Below, piece after piece: positions 38,516 to 51,700 of a DNA stretch of 64,000 nucleotides (positions are counted from its first letter, which is position 1; the number at the start of each line of letters is the position of its first letter). The stretch is from Procambarus clarkii. Taxonomy: Eukaryota; Arthropoda; Malacostraca; Decapoda; Cambaridae. Under the pieces are notes generated by a model that did not search any database, was not told where the DNA came from, and saw nothing but the letters and a program-made list of their open reading frames with translations. A program made the translations under genes and the position numbers. Location: assembly GCF_040958095.1 (NCBI RefSeq), contig NC_091165.1:28412498-28476497 (forward strand), in the 5' to 3' direction.

Positions 38516-40299
38516 GAAAGATTAAGTTTAATGTGTGTTATAGATGAAGAATATACTAGCTACAAAATAGATTATATTTTGACAAAATTGAAGGCTGTGA
38601 AACAATAAATTTAAATATATAGTCACTGTACAGTATTGCCCGCTTTGTATTAATTTATATTTTTAGATTTACTTTTTCTAACTGATCTTGATTTAACAAA
38701 AAATTTAATATATTCCATAAAATATGTATTCGTAGTTTTTTTTTTTTTTGGCAAAACATTACTTGAACACTCAAATTAGTACAGTACGCCATGTCATCAT
38801 TTAAAGCCGTTGACATTGTCATTCATTGTAATTTTCATTTCAGTTATTTCATTCAATATTCACATCATTGATTTCATAAATTGTATAACATTAGTTTTAA
38901 ATTATGTACATAATGTAAATATTTTGTATACATTACAGTATTTGTAGGAGACAAGGGCCAGTTGTAGGTTTTATCTTAAGGATCTGGCTATGATTGACAG
39001 GTGATACGAGAGGCATTGTATGAGAAGAACTGGTATGCATATGACAGTGTGTGTAATCAGCTTTAGAAATATGGAAGACGATAATAAATGTTTCATTGGT
39101 TTTCTTGTCTGATTAATTTTTTTGTTAAAAAGATCTGTAAATACTGTAGTGCAATAGCAAAAGGCAATAATGATAATTTTAAATATATTGAGTGATAGCA
39201 TTTATTGGTTATAATCTCGATCATATTTTTATTAAAGCTTTCCAGTAATAGTTTGTTTTTTATTGTTTTTGAAATGTCCCACCCCTCTTTTTTTTTTGTG
39301 TGTGTGTGTGCGTGGGTGTCTTTTTTTTTAGGTCACAATAGAGCTAGCAGGCTTAGCAAGCTGTATTATCAAAATGCACTGAATAATTTTGGTGTACTGT
39401 ACTGTATTTACATTGTCTAATTTGACATTGCTTATCTTATGTCTTCCTGCTCTTGTATTGTCATGGTGAGAAATAACCTAGGAACTATTGAGTGTTCCTT
39501 AACTACTTCAGTACTACATAACCATGCTGGCTTTGCACTTATTCATTAATTACTTCCCAAGATTTACAGGGCGAGGGCTGTCGTTTCTGTAAGAGAAGTT
39601 GTGTGCAAGGGTTCATTCATACTCACAATCAGCACATTTTTTTTATATGTTCAGATTTAGCTGTTGTCGTTTAAGGCAAAAATCAAAATTATACTTGAAT
39701 ACATAAAATCTGATGGAGTGTTCTAAGCCATATTGAGATTAAAGTTTTTTTTTTTTTTTTTGAGTTTGTGATGCTTTTTTCTCAATCTGAGCTTTGGTGT
39801 AGTTAGTTATGTGGGCCTGCAATAGTCATCCTGGCATTGGGTACAGGCTTTCTTTCTTTGATGTCCAAAGGGTTTGGAAAGGATGAGGGAGGCAGAGGGA
39901 TGGGGAGGTGAAATTCTGGAAAAGGATGCGGGGTGTAGAGAGAGAGAGAGAAGAGGTTTGAAAGTTCCGTGGCCTGTCCATCATGGGTTGGCATATGTGT
40001 GTGTCTTTTGTTTGGGTATGAGGTATGTTGGGTTGTCAGTACATTGGCTGGGTGGCTAGTGATGGTATCTGAAAGCCCTCGAGCCAATGGAGTTGGTTTG
40101 GGTACAGTAATGTTTGCTTCTATTAGCCCACTTTTTGGGGTACAGTATGTGAAAATGGCATACCACATTATTAAGAGCCTGTTTTTGTTGAGGCCAGGTA
40201 TTTTTGTTTATGGATTTACATCGGTTAAGGATATTCCAAAAACACTGCATCTCTTAATGAAAGTTACTGCTCTGATTATTCAAACCAGTAGAACTAACA

Positions 40300-40442
40300 T
40301 TAAATAAATAAATAATAAATAAATGTTTATTTAGGTAAGGTACATACATACAAGAGATTTTACTAAGATTGATGGATTTATAGATAGAGCTAGTACATAC
40401 AATGCCTAAAGCCACTATTACGCAAAGCGTTTCGGGCATGAA
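40300..40442 (-). mobile_element. LINE 3' tail, second subfamily, reverse
   Basis: Minus strand: gcccgaaacgctttgcgtaa tagtggctttag, then cattgtatgtactagctcta and a TTTATTTA-type end. It shares the hairpin with the tail at 53128-53272 but differs downstream. Confidence 0.8.
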
Positions 40443-42425
40443 CAATTCACATTCGGGCATGTTTCGAACATTAACACTGACAGTGTGCTCATAGAATACA
40501 GTTACCCAAGATTACATCTCTTGAGGGTGTCAGCAGCAGTATGTAGTCAGATCCTTTAATATGTTTATTTTTTAGGTTGTCTTTTGTTGGTTGTTTAAGA
40601 ATGTTAATTATGTATATGTTAAGGTTTTGCAAAAAAGTGTAAATGTCTTGGTTTTATAAACTAATTCGGATGCTGGCTTAAAGGTGTTGTTTTTGGACAC
40701 CTTATAGTAAGAGCTTTAGTGTTTTTTGTTCATTGAACTTTGTTAATTGTTCTCAAAATCTTAATTAAATATCAATGTTTTCTTGAAATGCAAAGTTTAA
40801 ATAAGATGCAACCTGCTTTTACATTTAAACTTCAGTGACTGAGGAGGTTATAAAAGTTCAAAGTGTTTGTAAATGCCTTCTTTTGGGGGATAGTTTCTTG
40901 AATAATTTTTTAAGTAAAACAGTTGAATATAGAGACTGATTTCATAATTAGTAATCACTGTGTGTTTAATCTTCACAGAAAAAATCCCATGAAAGAAGTT
41001 AACTCTGACTTGAGTAAGATAAGACTTAAACAATAACTGAAGGATCTATTTGCTCTTTTAAGAAGTTGCAAAACTTTCGCTCTTTATTTTTGTGCTGAAG
41101 CATATCCATATTGCTGATTATTGATAATTGTGATAGTTTATGCCATACTTAAGTATGTACAATACTATAGTTGGTTTATATGTAAATAAAAACCTATTTC
41201 ATGAAAAGTTTTTTTTGCATTTCCTGTCCTTTTAAATTTATTAAAGTATAGAAACAGTATAAATACAGCATTTATACTGGATCCACAGGGAGGTCAAGCC
41301 CAAGAGCAAATGGATGATGACTCGTGGATATCATGCATATTCACAAATAAAGTAAAAAAAATATTTTTCTTGCCTATCTGTGATTTTTGGCCCACTATAT
41401 GTCAGCACAAGTGTAGAATTAGGAGGAAATGTTGAGGGTGAACTGCTGATGTACAAGACTCACTAGAGCCTGAAGGTTGACTTTTGTATCTCGAACAGTA
41501 GCTATCCACATTTGCGATTGTGCGGGTATAATCACAGTGTTATTACAGTACTGTACTGCTTTGTAAAGCCAGCGGATATGAGGGCACATATATATACTGT
41601 ACAGTATTGTTTCTGCTTTCTGATCGTTCCCCGCGGTCACTTTTCCCTCGATAGAATTCTTGGTGAATCGGATATTTTTTATATCGTTCGCCTTATGCGT
41701 TTCTGTTCTCATATTGGCATCCTTAGTGATATTTAGCGCCCTCTGATTATTCCGCATATTTGATGGTGATACATAGCCTTCCCGGCTTGGTGCTTTCTTT
41801 GATAATTAATTAATTACCTGTACTGTATATACAATACCAAAGTGATAGGTTATCACTACTAGAAATGTTATGGAGGATCATGACCTCAGGAGAAAAAATT
41901 GGGCATTTTGAGAAAATATTTAAAAATTCTTTTGAGGCTACAGTATATAAATATTCTGTCTGCCACCCCATTTATTTATGTAATAAGTTATATATTTAAT
42001 AAATACAGTTGCTGCATTGTATATACCATGACTACAGAACAATTACATATTAAAAGCTATATGCACTCAGTAATAAATATTCTAAGGCATTCATTGTTTC
42101 ATACAGTTATAAATAAATAATAAATAAAATATAATCTTACACAGTGAGATATAATAAATTATGAGATAGAAATGTAGTTATGAAACAGGAAGGCAAGAAA
42201 TTGAATTGTAATGTGCCATGACCCATTTTCAGTTTGCTAAAAAAAGAAAATAACTGATTTACTTAAATGCGAGGCCTCTGCAGTACCGGGAAAGGAAAGA
42301 AACTATCAGGAGAAAGCGCTTAAGTAGCCAACATGAAAATTATACAAAGTATATACATTATTAATTTGTTTACACGATTTGTAGCGGCTATGATCAGCTG
42401 TGTGTGAACACACACTATGCAATGT

Positions 42426-42431
42426 TTTATT
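42426..42431 (-). terminator. Candidate poly(A) signal of the carboxypeptidase gene
   Basis: AATAAA on the minus strand, about 230 bases past the stop codon at 42662. It is the nearest such hexamer, but use is not proven. Confidence 0.45.
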
Positions 42432-42661
42432 CAGAAAGTCTTACAAAGAATTACACAGTCTGTAATTCTGTACTTGTCACTTTATGAACTCTTGATTCTC
42501 GGTGATGTTGAAGTGGAAAAATTAAAAATTGAAAATAAACTGCAGAATTGGCATCAGGTAACTGAACAGAGTTTTGTTATATCAAAGAAAAGATCATATA
42601 ATTTTGTATTAGTATGAAGAGGGTTTTCAAGTAGAGTGAAATAGAATTATTCTATAGAATC

Positions 42662-42783
42662 TTAAATTTGATTGGATGGGAAGAGCTTGTCATACACACC
42701 TCGGGCCATGGCTTTAATTCCCTGGTAAGTTTCAATTCCTGTAGGTTCAATTTGTTCCTTGGGTAGGATAAATCCATAGCGTC
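42662..42783 (-). CDS. Carboxypeptidase exon 8 (C-terminal helix, stop)
   Basis: Acceptor tctgacag; encodes RYGFILPKEQIEPTG through KLFPSNQI and TAA. Confidence 0.97.
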
Positions 42784-45700
42784 CTGTCAGAGATATAATG
42801 TTATATATAATGAGATATAATAGTTATAATTTGAGTTATAATGCTGAGATACTATGACTATGGGAATTTCATGGATATAAAATGCTAGAATTTGTTGAAG
42901 AATTCCAATATGTAAATATTCTAAATACTACAGTGCATTTAAAAATTAGAATGGTACAGTAGAAGGATATTTGAAGATATATATTGATAATCTGAACAAA
43001 TAGGCCATCACCCAATACGCACCCAAGTCGCGGAGTTCCAAGCTGAAACTGTATGGTATCCCAATACTGTATGCATAGTCTCCTGAAGACCCAGAGGCAA
43101 TGTAAAGGAGTTCGGTGACCTGGCCATAAGTATACCTGGTGATGGAAACTTTATTAAAGTACAGGTATGTTGAAATTATTCAAATTGGCAATGATTTCTG
43201 AGTATGTTGTAACGCTTTGCTAAATTGCAAAGGCCCTAGCAATGATTATTTTAAAAGTAAAAGGCACAAGAAATATTTTGGTAGTGGATTAACAAGATTC
43301 ATCATGATGTTGTAAGTACTGTACAACATAACTTCAAATAAGTGGAAACCAATATTGCTACAATTTTTTTGGTAGTATGGAAAGTGGCCAAATATGCACT
43401 GCACAAGTGTCATTATGTCACGTTAAACACTATTGTGTGGCCAGTAACTGGATGAGTGAAGCCTTGCCCTTGGCTAAGGTGACCACAGTACAGTAGAGGC
43501 CTACTGGTTTAATGCTTTTTTTTTTATAATTGCAGTACAGTACTTCTAGGTGCTATTCTATGTGATGTGGAGAATGAGGTCTTGCTTTAGAACTCTTCCT
43601 CCTTATTGGGTACCTGGTGCAGTTATTCTTTTTGCTCCTCAGTTTACTCTACTTATTTACAACCATCATTGCATATGAGCACAGTACGTTTGTATCTCGC
43701 TCCGACACCTCTGCCTATTCAGAGAGATTAAACCGTACTGTAAACTGTCTAAAAGTATTTTAAGCATCAACTGTGATATGTAAAACTGAATCAATTTGAT
43801 CAACTTACTCTGTTCCAGAGTTTTTATGAATTGCCTGTATAGCTAGTTTTGCGATATCAATCATGTCTTTGTAGTTGGATGGAGCTTCGAGTGAACTTGC
43901 CCAAGGTAACATCCACATTTGAGAATATGCATGAATGGATGCATACACCTTTACCTGCAACATACAGATCATTTAGATTAAATATTTTACTTATGCTATT
44001 CTACAGTATTTCATTAAATAAAATGGCATTAATATTTAGTATTTTAGGTAGTTGTTAAAGAAGATAAAACCATAAACCAACTAAAATTCTCTACAACACA
44101 ATTTAATGTAATATTAATAAATTAAAAAAAATCGAAAAAAAATATTACTGTACCGTACTTCAATTCTAATTGTATATTGTCCCGTAAGCAGCTTAATACT
44201 GTACTGTACATAGAAGGTGCATTAGTTTGGTTATTTATTGAGGCACTATTGGGATGTGGGTGGAAGGGAACAGCTTATCTTTGGCAATGCTTATACTGTA
44301 CTATAGCAGTTCATTATTGTCTTGCATGTCCAATTTGAAGTGTATTTCATAATTTATCAGCGGGCCCTGGTGGTAGTTTTTCAAAGACATAATGAGACAG
44401 GCACAGCATAGGACTTAGCAGTATCTATGTGCAGTAGTATGTAATATTAATTTAATTGGATTGGAGGGAACACCGTAAATTGACAAATTAATGTGGCAAA
44501 CATTTGCACAAAGAACTCGCAAATTCAACATGAAATGAACAATATATCAGTTTGCGACTTGATGATTAGTATGGGTGTGAACTTAGAATTAAGAAGTTGA
44601 CCAATATTGTAATTATCTTAGTGTAGTTACAGGATGAGAGCTACACACTCGTGGTGTCCTATCTTCCCTATAATCTTTGTCACACAGTGCTTTAAAACTA
44701 CTGATGGTTTTGGCATCCACTGCTTCACTAAAATTGTTTCGGCCATCTACAACTTTATTAACAAAAGATTGTAAAGCTTATCTGGTATTACTGTCATCAA
44801 ATCACTTTATACAATAAAACTTCAAGCTTTGCCTTATTTACAATCTTTTCATATTTAAACTGATTATTTTATTACCAAAAGCACTATTATAAGGGCTTTA
44901 GGGGTTAATCTCACTCAAGGACTTCAAGTGAAAATGATATTGAGGCCTTGCAAAGAAATCTACATGAACTTCACAAATGGTTGGAAGACTGGCAAATGCT
45001 TTTTAACACTGACAAATACAAGACCTTGCATGCGGGGTATAATAATGCCCATCACAACTGTCATATCAAGAACACTACCATGATTGAAGAAGAAAAAGAC
45101 CAGAGTCAGAATCCACAAGTCACTGACAATTGCACAAGTGGGAGCTGCAGTAAAAAAAAAACCAGCCCAACCCTAGGAATAGTCAGATGAACCTTTGACT
45201 TCAAAGAAAATAAAGTGATTATTCAAGTGTACAAATCTCTGGGGTGCCCCAATTTGGACTGCCATATCTAAGAACAGAGACCTCATCTTCACGACATCTG
45301 CTTTGGATAAAGTACAACACAGTTTGACTCTATCATCCCAGAACCAAGTCTACTCTCAGGACTACCACTGCAAACCATACAGGACAGGGCTATTATATAG
45401 AAACAAAATACTGAACTAACTTGAGAATATTAATCGAGACCACTACTTTAAAAGGTCACAAGTAACACATACAAGGAGCAACAGCTTCAAGTTCAACAAG
45501 CCACAATGCAAGACAGAGAACAGGAGATGCTTTTTAAATCATAAGGGGGGTAATAAACCCATGGACCCACATACCTGCTGAAGCCACAAATGTCAAGACA
45601 GTCAGATGCAGTTCAAAATCGAGTTGGAAAAAATTCTCCGGAAAAATGGGGGGGGGGACCTTTGCCAATTCATTGGTTTCCTGTTCTCGTCGAGTCTACT

Positions 45701-48700
45701 AGATACTGTAGATGGTGACTCTATGGTAAATTCAGGTAAATACAAATACAGTCCTAAAATTATCCAATTTACTTTCAACAAATTGGCTAGTGCATTTCTT
45801 TTCAGCTCTCCAAATTTTATTGATAGAGTTTTCAACATTATGTTATGGGTGATGCTCCTCTGGTACTGTATTGTCTTGGAAACTGCTATGGATTATACTT
45901 CACAGGATCAATTCTGTAGTATGATTGTAATGTGCCTTGTTCAGAAATCTGAATGGATGCAAGTACAGTATCTTGTTTTGGTTTGGTGTTGGGCTTAAGT
46001 CTTATCACCCTCTGGAGGGTTGTTAAGGCCACCACAAAAGCTTACTGACCAACCAGTTGGAATAGTACACTTTGGTCCTGACCATAGTCCAGAACTAAAG
46101 GATCTCTCCGTTAATATACACTTCTCGATGTATATACAGTATTGTAAATCCCTTTTTCTTGTAAGTGTCTTTGTTTTTATAGGTGGACATAGGGACTAGG
46201 AGTAAATGGCGAACATTAAATACAAAAGTACTGTAATAGTCTTAAACATATAGTGTAATTGTTATAGAAATGATATGCCAATTTAATAACATTATTTATA
46301 TACTGTATTTTTTAAGATGTTGTTGACCACTTTGGTAACAAAAAACATGTTGTAATAAAAAATCTGTGTACCTGTGGAAATCTGTGTGTATTTTGTGGAG
46401 AGAGTGATCAGGTAATGGTAAATTAATCTTTGGGTTTTAGAAATTCAGATTTCATGTTCACCTATTTGGGAATTTATTACAGCAGGTTATACCATAATTG
46501 CGTATTTAACTCTTAGAGACCTTTCAGCTTTAACTTTTGGTTAAATTTGGCTATGGGATACTATTCTTTCTTACCTGGTCTGCATGGTTCAAAAGAAAAT
46601 CTCTGATGGCCTTTGTCTCCGGTTCAGAAAAAGCCGCATGTCCAGCAAAGAGTGGACTGCAAGGGTTCGTGGATGAACCACCTGTAAGCCACTTGTAGCC
46701 AAAGTTCCTGTTGGGATCCGTTCCAAAACATTTAGGGTATCCATGGTTGACCGAGCGAGTCTTTCGCCAGAGGCGATCATGAAGGCGAGAATATTCATAA
46801 CCTTAAAAAAAAAGCAGTTCATCAATAATAAATTGTTATTATATACAGGAGAATGCACTTATTTGTCACAAGTTGTGTAAATAAATGTGAAAATTCTTGA
46901 TATTTACCCAATTTGTACAATATCCAAGAGTACAGTAATGCCAATTCAACGTCAAATCAACATCGAACCAATGCCACCCTTGGATATTGTGCCTACTGAA
47001 TTATATATTCCTTTGGAGAACAAAATGCAATATTTACAGACTTGTTATAAATGTTATGTAAAGTGAAAAGAATGAAAAAAGATATCGGGATACTTTAAGC
47101 CCATAGCAAGTGATAAAATGCATATATTTAGTGAAATACTGAACACAAGTGATAAAGAGAATGAATTCAGTGAAACATCATCATTTCTATTGTCAGGGGA
47201 CAGGAAGCATGTACTGTACTTAGGATTATTGAGGTCCCAATAGGCCAACTATTAACCTTCCCCAGGATGCAACCCCCACAACAATTGTTTAGCTTTCAGT
47301 ACTTATTTACCATTACAGTACTAAAGAAAGAGCATCAGGTGTAAGGAAAAGTGCCCAAGTGCTTGTGTCCTTTTCATATGAGAAGATTTGCATGTTATAG
47401 ATAATGAATTAAAATTAATATCATAGACAATAACAATGCATGGTGCTGAAACTCACCATCAGGGTTGCCCATGGGCATGATGTACCAATCAAAGTTACTG
47501 ATGAGATCTGGTTCCTCCCAACTGAACTCGACTAATCGATGAAGTATGTACATGGCAGTAGCAGGGGAGATCCACTCACGAGCATGAAGCCCTGTAAAGG
47601 AGAGTGATTACAGATAAAAAACAGGTTGGGAATCAGTACATTAGATAACTGATGGTTGGAAAGGCAGAGTCTAAGAGCTAAGAGCTCAATCCTGCAGGCA
47701 CAAATAGGTAAATACACAGAAGCCAGTCTCCATACATGCAGCTGAGCCGACATTTTTACTGCTCAATCTTTTGCTTCTTAACCTTACACTGTAAATTTTT
47801 TTCCTCACACTGATGGATATAAATTTACTTTTAAGCCACTCTTATAACATTTCTTGCTGGTTTAAATTAAAGATAAAAGGTCTCTAAATATGCCAATAAA
47901 TATGAACAAATTTATTTTCTAATTTAATTTTTTTTTGTTTAGAAAATTATTCCTTGTCATAAAATCATAAATTCCTATCTTATAAAAGTACAGTACTGTA
48001 CTGCCTGGGGTGTAAATATAGCCTACATTTTGAAGTAATACCAGTCTTCATCTTAAATAAACATACAGTTCATAATAATGAACATATAGTTATAACATAG
48101 TTATAATTTGGCAAATTTTTCACACAAGATTGTGAAGCAGTCCATTATATTACCAGTGGCAGGAACTAGTCTTCTCTGTAGAAACAGGTGTTATTTAATG
48201 CTGTGGTAAATGAGACCATGTGGCCTATAAGATGCAACTAAGGAATTTCCTCTTCTCAGTCTAGAACAAATTCTAGCTAAGAGTAAACATTTGTAACTCC
48301 TGAGCAACCAGTGGGATTTGTTATAATTGCCACTTTATTTTACAGTACTGTGCCCATCTCAGATACATGTGTGAACCACTTACGATTGTAGTGAGAACTG
48401 AATAATGAAGTAAACTAATTACTCATGGAACTGATTATTATGCCAAAATAAGAGTTTTTAAGTTAAAAATAGAACAAATTTTAATTCAGGATTCCTGGCC
48501 TATTTAGAGCTCTCCATCTAATTGAACCCAACAAGAACTGTTCTAATAGATGCCATTAAGAAAACTGATATTAAGGCCTGTTCAACACCTTATGATCTGA
48601 GTGACATGACAAACTGTTTCATTTTCTATTAGCTTTATCTTGGCTATTAAAAACATTCTTCTATGCTTCCATTTTCAGCATTTCATATTTGCATGTAGTT

Positions 48701-51700
48701 CTGTATTTAGTCTACTATGCAGCTTTTTTGTTGACACTTTTTTTAAAAGCTGTAAAATATGAAAAATGGTTTATGACCAGCATCACTTTAAAAAAATTCA
48801 ACTGATTTTATTCAGTTTAAAGTTAAATAAACAAGTCCCATTAATTTAAAAGCACCAAATGTCAAAGCAGCAAAATTATAATTCCAGAATCTTTCAAACT
48901 TACCATATTTGAATCTCAAATTAGTAATAAATACAGTTCCATAACAGTTTACTCCTCAATATTAACTTATAAGACATAATTTCGATTGAACACTTGTTCA
49001 AAACCTGTCACCTTACCTCCATCGATAAAAATAGCAGGTTTGTTAGGTCCACTGGAAACCTTAGCTACTCGCAGGGTTCGATTCTCAGAGGACTTGCCAA
49101 TTTCCTCTACGGTGATGAGGTGGGAGTACTGAGCCTGTAGGTAGTCCAGGTACTGGTCCATTTCTGCAGGAGAAAAGGCAAAGTGGCAAAAAGGCAAAGG
49201 TCAGGTGGAGTTGAAGTTTTATTATAAATGCCGGTAGGTAGTTAAATGTTTGATTCCAAATGATGTTATCAATTTGAATGTCAAAACACTCATTGAAAAC
49301 CTTAATAAAGAGTGATTATTTCAGATAAAAAGCTTCAGGACAGCTTCAATCTAGATTACTGTGTGAGCTGGCATAATTTGCTGACATGGCAAGCAATATG
49401 TAGGTAGAAATTGCAGTGTGCTTTCCATTTAGTATCTCTGAGGAGAGAGAGCTAGCTCTTTGGGCCCTCCTCTTCATTATCTCTTCACTGTGAGGACCAG
49501 TTTAAACATTATAGCTTAGGTTGCTTAGCAAAATAAACAACTTCAGCATAAAAAAATACTTTAATGTAGCTTAATGTTTATCTACTTAATAATTCACATA
49601 GCTTCCTTTAACCCAGACAAATACTACTTTACTAAATTACACTAAAATGTTTATTGATGCAGTGTGGAAGTGGTACAAGATAAAATGAGTACAGTATGTG
49701 TATGATAAAAAAAATCATACACATACGGTACAGGTTCAAAGGTCAAACTACTGATATTTTCACCAAGATGCAGCGCACTACAAGTCGACAAATTATTTAT
49801 TGCTAGGTGAACAGCGACATTTGGTGAAAGGAAACGTTTTCATCCATTTCTATCCCGTCCTGTCCAGGATTCGAACCCGGGATTCCCAATTGTGAGTCAA
49901 GAACGAACCCAACTGTGTTACAAAGTCTCTATAATAGTTCCCCACCAGGGGCCAGATTCACGAAAGTACTTACGCAAGCACTTACGAACGTGTACATCTT
50001 TCCTCAATCTTTGACGGCTTTGGTTACATTTATTAAACAGTTTACAAGCATGAAAATTTCCCATTCAATTGTTGTTATTGTTATAAACAGCCTCCTGGTG
50101 CTTCGGAGCTCATTAACTGTTTGATAATTGTAAACAAAGCCGCCAGAGATTGAGAAAAGATGTACAGGTTCGTAAGTGCTTGCGTAAGTACTTTCGTGAA
50201 TCTGGCCCCAGGATTTAAATTTCATTTATGTTGGCCCTTTGCTTCCATTCCAATAACCGTTTCCTTATGTAATTTAAGATATCATATAGTAACAATCTTT
50301 CGTGAAGAACAATATTAAAAGCCTTACTAAAGTCATGATGGGTTAGATTCACAATGCAGTTACGCAAGTACTTACGAACATGTACATCTTTACTCAATCT
50401 TTGACGGCTTTGGTTACATTTATTAAATAGTTTACAATCATGAACACTTCCCAATCAACTGCTGTTATTGCTATAAACAGCCTCCTGATGCTTCGGAGCT
50501 CATTAACTATTAAATAATTGTAAAGAAAGCCGCCAAAGATTGAGAAAAGATGTACAGGCTCGCAAGTGCTTGCGTAACTGCTTCGTGAATCAGGGGCCAG
50601 ATTCACGAAAGCACTTACGCAAGCACTTACGAACCTGTACATCTTTTCTCAATCTTTGGCGGCTTTGTTTCCATTTATTAAACAGTTAATGAGCTCCGAA
50701 GCACCAGGAGGCTGTTCATAACAATAGCAACAGTCGAATGAGAAGTTTTCATGCTTGTAAACTGTTTAATAAATGTAACCAAAGCCGTCAAAGATCGAGG
50801 AAAGATGTACACGTTCGCAAGTGCTTGCGTAAGTACTTTCGTGAATCTGGCCCGTCGTATATAATATGTAATTTATTCACTATCCAATTCACACAGCACC
50901 ACTCCCGTGCCAGGTAAGTCCTCTACGGGCTCACCATAGCCCGTGCTACTTGGAAACTTATTCCGAGTAGTTGAATCTATAACAACAACATCACTATCCA
51001 ATGCGTCATATAGTGAGGCTCACCTTGGACGGAGTGGTACTTGTGCCATGTCATAGGATGGGCAGGACGGTTCCAGGAGAAGAACTCGTCGTCGCCGAGT
51101 TCCAGGTTGATGGCGCTCTGCAGGTCGTCAATCACCTCGTGGTACTTGAGGCTGTACTCTGTGAAGACCTCGCGGACCTTCCGGCACGGGGGAGAGAGAG
51201 AGGGGCTCACAGGTCAGTACACGTCTGTTGTAGCCAGAGGTGAGGACACACCTGTCACACCTAGGTTAGGACACACCTGTCACACCCAGAGGTCAGGATA
51301 CGTCTGTTGCAGCCAGGTCAGGACACGTCTGTTGTAGCCAGAGGTGAGAACACACCTGTTACACCTAGGTCAGGGCACACCTACCACACCCAGAAGTCAG
51401 GACACACCTGTCACGCCCACAGGACAGGACACACCTGTCACCCACAGGTCAGGACACGTCTATCACATCCAGGTCAGGACACATGTCACACCCACAGGTC
51501 AGGACACACACCTGTCACCCACGCGTCATAACACACCTGTCACACCCAGAGGTCAGGACACACCTGTCACGCCCACAGGTCAGGACACACCTGTCACCCA
51601 CAGGTCAGGACACGTCTATCACATCCAGGTCAGGACACATGTCACACCCACAGGTCAGGACACACACCTGTCACCCACGCGTCATAACACACCTGTCACA

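Larger units (their letters stand above)
36021..42425. other. AT-rich intergenic stretch
   Basis: Between the plus-strand membrane-protein gene and the minus-strand carboxypeptidase gene, which converge. It holds the small repeats at 36975-37045, 38330-38515 and 40300-40442. 39870-40060 is G-rich without a recognisable product. TACTGTA heptamers are frequent. Nothing else could be assigned. Confidence 0.4.

Noticed and set aside
44948-45190. Short host gene with LHKWLEDWQMLF
   Set aside because: The motif is that of a non-LTR reverse transcriptase and the frame is part of a broken LINE.
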